NCBI GenBank assembly: GCA_944321345.1
Contig: CALUKY010000001.1
Location: 62,001 to 126,000 of the forward strand
Direction: 5' to 3'
Origin: an uncultured Paraprevotella sp.
GTDB lineage: Bacteria; Bacteroidota; Bacteroidia; Bacteroidales; Bacteroidaceae
Length of the DNA stretch: 64,000 nt
How positions within the stretch are numbered: the stretch's first letter is position 1; every line of letters starts with the position of its first letter. Shown in pieces: positions 60,955-64,000 of this stretch. A model generated the notes under the pieces. It was not told the origin of the DNA. It saw nothing but the letters and a program-made list of their open reading frames with translations, and ran no database searches. A program made the position numbers and the translations under genes.

Positions 60955-60962
60955 CAAATATA
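60955..60962 (-). promoter_or_regulatory. -7 element of the Lrp gene
   Basis: TATATTTG on the minus strand, 51 bases before the ATG at 60904. Confidence 0.45.
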
Positions 60963-60993
60963 AGGATTTATTCAGTACACTGCCTGCTTTTAA

Positions 60994-61027
60994 CAAAAAA
61001 AAGGCATCAAACCTAAGTTGATGCCTT
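60994..61027 (-). terminator. Terminator of the FKBP cluster
   Basis: AAGGCATCAA and TTGATGCCTT form a 10-bp stem with a 7-base loop, followed on the minus strand by a run of T. Confidence 0.8.
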
Positions 61028-61046
61028 CTTTTTATGAAACAATATG

Positions 61047-61949
61047 CTATTTTACAATGTCCAGAAGTTCTACGGTGAAGATCAGCGCTGAGTAAGGAGG
61101 AATCTTTCCTGCTTCGCGTGCGCCATATCCCATTTCCTGCGGGATATACACTTCCCATTTGGATCCGACTGGCATTTTGGTCAGAATTTCAGTCCATCCC
61201 TTGATTACCTGCTTGCAACCGAACACAGCCGGTTCGTTGCGCTTGTAGGAACTATCGAAGATGGTACCATCGATCAGGCGACCTTCGTAGTGTACTTTTA
61301 CAGTAGAAGAATCGGCTGGAATAGCTCCTTTTCCCTCTTGCAAAATCTTATACTGCACTCCGCTAGGTAACTCTTTTACGCCTTTTTCTTTGGCATTGGC
61401 TTTCAGGAATTCTTCTCCGGCTTTTCTGTTTGCGCCAAATCGTTTTTCCATCAAGGCATTCTGATAATAAATCATCTGTTTTTTTGCCAGCTCCTGTGCA
61501 TGTGCCAGAGTCATTTTGGTTGTTTCACCGGCAATGGCAGTTCTGAATCCCTCAATAAACAGATCGCTGTTTACAGTCTTTACAGAGTCGTTTCCGGCAA
61601 TCTGTTTGTCGATTTGCGGGATGATCTGTTCTGCCACCTGCTTGCGTATCTCCAGTCCGGCTGTGTAGGCGATAGCTTTTTTAGCCTCTTCGCTGTTGAT
61701 ATCTGTATCAAAACCTTTCAGGAATTCAGACATGTAGCTCATATCTACTCCCAATCTGTTTGCCAGATAGTTTTTCAGTCCGTCAGTGTTGGCAAGTCCG
61801 ATAGCATAGCTGAATGTATCAACCGAGCAGGTGTCCACCTTTTCAGCCACATTCTTTTTCTTGTTTTTTCTTGTCTTGCGGGCGTCGGCCTGACTTCCAA
61901 AGAAAGTTACCAGTGCCAAAGACAGAATCAAGATTCTAGAATATTTCAT
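61047..61949 (-). CDS. FKBP-type peptidyl-prolyl isomerase, exported form
   Basis: 300 aa. A signal peptide (ILILSLALVTFFGS, cut around ADA) and a Lys-rich mature start (RKTRKNKKKN) precede an FkpA-like helical dimer domain (SYAIGLANTDGLKNYLANRL). The C-terminal FKBP domain (about 195-300) has VHYEGRLIDGTIFDSS, QVIKGWTEILTKMPVGSKW and GYGAREAG. The domain order is that of FkpA/Mip periplasmic foldases. There is no lipobox. It is the last of three tandem FKBP genes, 7 bases after its nearest relative. Confidence 0.9.
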   Translation of the reverse strand: MKYSRILILSLALVTFFGSQADARKTRKNKKKNVAEKVDTCSVDTFSYAIGLANTDGLKNYLANRLGVDMSYMSEFLKGFDTDINSEEAKKAIAYTAGLEIRKQVAEQIIPQIDKQIAGNDSVKTVNSDLFIEGFRTAIAGETTKMTLAHAQELAKKQMIYYQNALMEKRFGANRKAGEEFLKANAKEKGVKELPSGVQYKILQEGKGAIPADSSTVKVHYEGRLIDGTIFDSSYKRNEPAVFGCKQVIKGWTEILTKMPVGSKWEVYIPQEMGYGAREAGKIPPYSALIFTVELLDIVK

Positions 61950-61956
61950 CGGTCAA

Positions 61957-62829
61957 TTATTTTTCAGTCACAATATCAAGCAGTTCAATAGTAAAGGTCA
62001 GAGCTGAATAAGGCTTGATTTTTTGAGTTTCTCTAGCACCGTAAGCCTGATCCTGAGGAATGTAAACAATCCATTTAGATCCAACAGGCATATGAGTCAG
62101 TGCCTCTGTCCATCCCGGGATAACAGCGTTGCAAGGGAATGTTGCAGGAATTGTGTCTGTCTTGTCAAATACCGTTCCGTCTACCAGTTTACCCTCATAG
62201 TTAACCTTAACGCGTGAAGTGTCGGCAGGGATAGCACCTTTACCTTCGGTGATTACCTCGTAGTATACACCGTTAGCCAAAGCCTTTACACCGGCTTTCT
62301 TGGCGATGTCGGCCATATACTTCTCGTTTTCTTTCTTGTAAGCACCATATTTCTTCTCGATTTGCTCGTTTTTAATGCTTTCCATTTTTTTTGTAGCAAT
62401 TTCCTGAGCCTGTTCGATGGTCATGATGTCGCTCTTGCCGTTTACACCGCTGATGAATCCGGCCATGAAGTTCTTCAGGCTAATGGTCTGAGTAGAATCT
62501 TCACCGAACAACTCGTAGTTAATTCCCTTCATCATCTGCTGGCTGATCTGCTGACCGATCTGAATTCCTGCAAAATAAGCCATTTTCTTTTTGTCATCAC
62601 CGGCGTTTGCACCCTCGTTTAAACCTTTGATGAATTCAGCCATGTCGGTAGTATCAATACCCATGGCGTTTGCCAGATATGGTTTTAATCCTTGAGTCTG
62701 AGCCAGACCGATAGAGTAGCTCAAAGAGTCAACGTCTGTTTTCAAATCTGCTTTTGGAGCACCAGACTTAGAGCATGATGCCATGGTAGCTACCAAAGCA
62801 GCTGCCATCATAAAACTTGTCTTTTTCAT
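61957..62829 (-). CDS. FKBP-type peptidyl-prolyl isomerase, lipoprotein form
   Basis: 290 aa. The lipobox TMASC (Cys19) anchors it in the envelope. The helical domain is the same as in the flanking gene (LSYSIGLAQTQGLKPYLANAMGID), followed by an FKBP domain with VNYEGKLVDGTVFDKTDT, NAVIPGWTEALTHMPVGSKW and AYGARETQ. The two genes align along their whole length and clearly arose by duplication. A FkpA/Mip-like foldase of periplasm or outer membrane. Confidence 0.9.
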   Translation of the reverse strand: MKKTSFMMAAALVATMASCSKSGAPKADLKTDVDSLSYSIGLAQTQGLKPYLANAMGIDTTDMAEFIKGLNEGANAGDDKKKMAYFAGIQIGQQISQQMMKGINYELFGEDSTQTISLKNFMAGFISGVNGKSDIMTIEQAQEIATKKMESIKNEQIEKKYGAYKKENEKYMADIAKKAGVKALANGVYYEVITEGKGAIPADTSRVKVNYEGKLVDGTVFDKTDTIPATFPCNAVIPGWTEALTHMPVGSKWIVYIPQDQAYGARETQKIKPYSALTFTIELLDIVTEK

Positions 62830-62867
62830 TGTTATATTTAATTATTAAAGTTATACCATTGGAGTTA

Positions 62868-63452
62868 TTAAAGCACCTCGATGAGCTCTACATCGAAAAT
62901 CAGGGTGCTGTAAGGAGGAATAGACGCACCGGCGCCACGTGCTCCGTAGCCTAATTCGTAAGGGATAAAGAAACGGAACTTGCTGCCTTCCTTCATCAAC
63001 TGCAAACCTTCGGTCCAACCGGCGATTACACCATTCAGAGGGAATGTGGCCGGAGTGCCGCGCTGCAAGCTGCTGTCGAACAGAGAACCGTCGATGAGCA
63101 TACCCTCGTAGTGGCACTTCACCTGATCGGTTGCTTTCGGGCTCTTTCCGTTACCCTCGCTCAATACCATGTACTGCAAGCCTGAAGCGGTGGTGATCAC
63201 GCCTTCCTTCTCGGCGTTCTTCTTCAGGAACTCGATGCCGGCAGATTTCATCTCTTTAGCCTGCTCTTCCTCTTTCTCCTGAAGATATTTATTGACGATT
63301 TGTTGTGCTTCCTTATGAGAAACAGCCAGTTCGTTATTGTTCAGCACATCCTTAATTGCTTGTGCAAAGTCATCTACACAGATATCCTTGGCATTCATGC
63401 TGCTCAGCTGCTGGCCGATACCCAAACCTAATGCATAGCTAATCTTATCCAT
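62868..63452 (-). CDS. FKBP-type peptidyl-prolyl isomerase, cytoplasmic form
   Basis: 194 aa without a signal peptide (starts MDKISYALGLGIGQQLSS). The short helical N-terminal domain resembles that of the exported copies but is about half as long. The FKBP domain has CHYEGMLIDGSLFDSS, NGVIAGWTEGLQLMKEGSKF and LGYGARGAGASIPPYSTLIF. It heads the tandem set of three, 38 bases before the lipoprotein form, and has a -7 element upstream. It is probably a cytosolic foldase. Confidence 0.9.
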   Translation of the reverse strand: MDKISYALGLGIGQQLSSMNAKDICVDDFAQAIKDVLNNNELAVSHKEAQQIVNKYLQEKEEEQAKEMKSAGIEFLKKNAEKEGVITTASGLQYMVLSEGNGKSPKATDQVKCHYEGMLIDGSLFDSSLQRGTPATFPLNGVIAGWTEGLQLMKEGSKFRFFIPYELGYGARGAGASIPPYSTLIFDVELIEVL

Positions 63453-63498
63453 TTCTTAAATTGTTGTATGATTTAAATTCAGTATTTTTTCACGGGCG

Positions 63499-63506
63499 CA
63501 AAGTTA
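63499..63506 (-). promoter_or_regulatory. -7 element of the FKBP cluster
   Basis: TAACTTTG on the minus strand, 47 bases before the ATG at 63452. Confidence 0.5.
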
Positions 63507-63621
63507 ATAGTTTTCGCTGACTAAATCTTGTATCACCCGTTTATTTTTCTTTTTTTTGTATAAATAACGATGAATCCATAACGGCTGACGGCTTCTGATT
63601 CATCGTGACTTGGTGTGTTGT

Positions 63622-63656
63622 GTGCGATTTCGCACTAAAAACGTGCGGATGCGCAC
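63622..63656. promoter_or_regulatory. Two GTGCG-N4-CGCAC operator-like palindromes
   Basis: GTGCGATTTCGCAC at 63622-63635 and GTGCGGATGCGCAC at 63643-63656, centres 21 bp apart (two helical turns). They lie about 80-115 bases before the predicted start of the sigma-54 promoter, the normal place for enhancer-binding-protein sites. Confidence 0.6.
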
Positions 63657-63710
63657 GCTAATATATCAGGACTGTTTTTGTAATTCGTTTAAAACCAATA
63701 AAATATAAAT

Positions 63711-63725
63711 TGGCACGGTTTTTGA
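63711..63725 (+). promoter_or_regulatory. Sigma-54 (-24/-12) promoter
   Basis: TGGCACGGTTTTTGA matches TGGCACG-N4-TTGC except for the last base (GA for GC at -12); GG and GA are exactly 12 bases apart. It stands 51 bases before the most likely ATG of the permease fragment. Confidence 0.65.
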
Positions 63726-63775
63726 TTGCATGATGTTATGGAACAATCAGAATGATAAACTTAAAAGTCCAGGAT

Positions 63776-64000
63776 ATGATATTACATTATTTGAAGGTAG
63801 CCGTACGCAGTCAGATGCGCTTCAAGATGCAGAATCTGATAGCCATATTTGGTTTGACCGTGTCGTTGTTTTGTTTCAGTATTTGTCTTTATTGCAGCAG
63901 ATTCATATTCAGTACCGACAGTTGTTTCCGTAACAAGGACCGGATTATGGAAGTGGGTATGAATAAGGAAAATGGGTGGAGTTATCATCAGGATTCGTAA
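63776..64000 (+). pseudogene. FtsX/MacB-type ABC permease, N-terminal fragment ending in a stop
   Basis: From 63776 the frame reads MILHYLKVAVRSQMRFKMQN, then a hydrophobic helix (LIAIFGLTVSLFCFSICLY), then FIFSTDSCFRNKDRIMEVGM, the N terminus of the large MacB-like permeases found in Bacteroides efflux operons. These proteins are usually about 400-800 residues. Here a TAA falls on the last three bases of the window after 74 residues (82 if started at 63752), so the gene appears truncated, or a frameshift lies just before. Sequence past 64000 is not available. A sigma-54 promoter with paired upstream sites precedes it. Confidence 0.5.

Overview
The window is a stretch of chromosome from a member of the Bacteroidales, most likely a Bacteroides/Phocaeicola-like gut species. 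The evidence is the gene content: a SusC-like TonB receptor fragment, families largely confined to Bacteroidota (DUF4271, DUF3098, DUF2723, FtsX without FtsE, rnpA beside hemD), a meso-diaminopimelate dehydrogenase, a glutaminyl cyclase, and many promoters with the Bacteroidota -7 element TAnnTTTG. There is one tRNA gene (Gln, UUG). I see no rRNA, CRISPR array, complete insertion sequence or prophage.

Layout. 1-5.1 kb is accessory: the 3' part of a TonB-dependent receptor, two exported proteins of unknown function and a Fic-domain remnant. 5.3-6.9 kb holds a bPH-domain protein coupled to the PBP4-type carboxypeptidase dacB. 7.0-19.5 kb is the menaquinone locus, with a HAD/hotdog fusion, menF, menD and menB, then menC and menE. 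It is split by about 5.5 kb carrying a BlaI-like repressor, a TonB-domain protein, an AT-rich outer-membrane/lipoprotein pair and three minus-strand genes (sugar reductase-like, EamA transporter, HD hydrolase). 19.5-27.7 kb has an OmpA-like protein, ddh, a tolC-hlyD-MFS efflux operon with an AraC regulator, and a free methionine sulfoxide reductase.

27.7-42.3 kb is mostly RNA biology and core metabolism on the minus strand: tRNA-Gln, tyrS, tatD, yidD, rnpA, hemD, DUF4271, a LOG-family gene and metK. The metK leader carries a SAM-II-type riboswitch. Next come folK, queA, truB, uppP, DUF3098, ftsX and miaB, then queG and a polysaccharide deacetylase. 42.3-54.6 kb has a large DUF2723 membrane protein, two zinc/manganese ABC subunits without a permease, a YqaA-type protein, purD, dipeptidyl peptidase IV, an RlmL-like methyltransferase and cysE. 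54.7-64 kb has a U32 peptidase, dusB, sufE, a lipoprotein glutaminyl cyclase, a C26-M19 peptidase fusion behind an Lrp regulator, three tandem FKBP isomerases, and the start of a FtsX/MacB-type permease behind a sigma-54 promoter.

How genes work together. The men genes supply most of menaquinone headgroup synthesis; no menH, menA or methyltransferase is in view. metK, queA, miaB and rlmL link SAM supply to RNA modification, and queA plus queG cover the last two steps of queuosine synthesis. The glutaminyl cyclase matches the 'Q-rule' of Bacteroidota export: five exported proteins here have Gln at the predicted mature N terminus. The most unusual signals are non-coding: the metK riboswitch whose core contains an in-frame upstream AUG, a perfect 17-bp hairpin with a U-run inside folK, three ATTAC-N10-GTAAT palindromes at 22-bp period, and paired GTGCG-N4-CGCAC sites ahead of a sigma-54 promoter.
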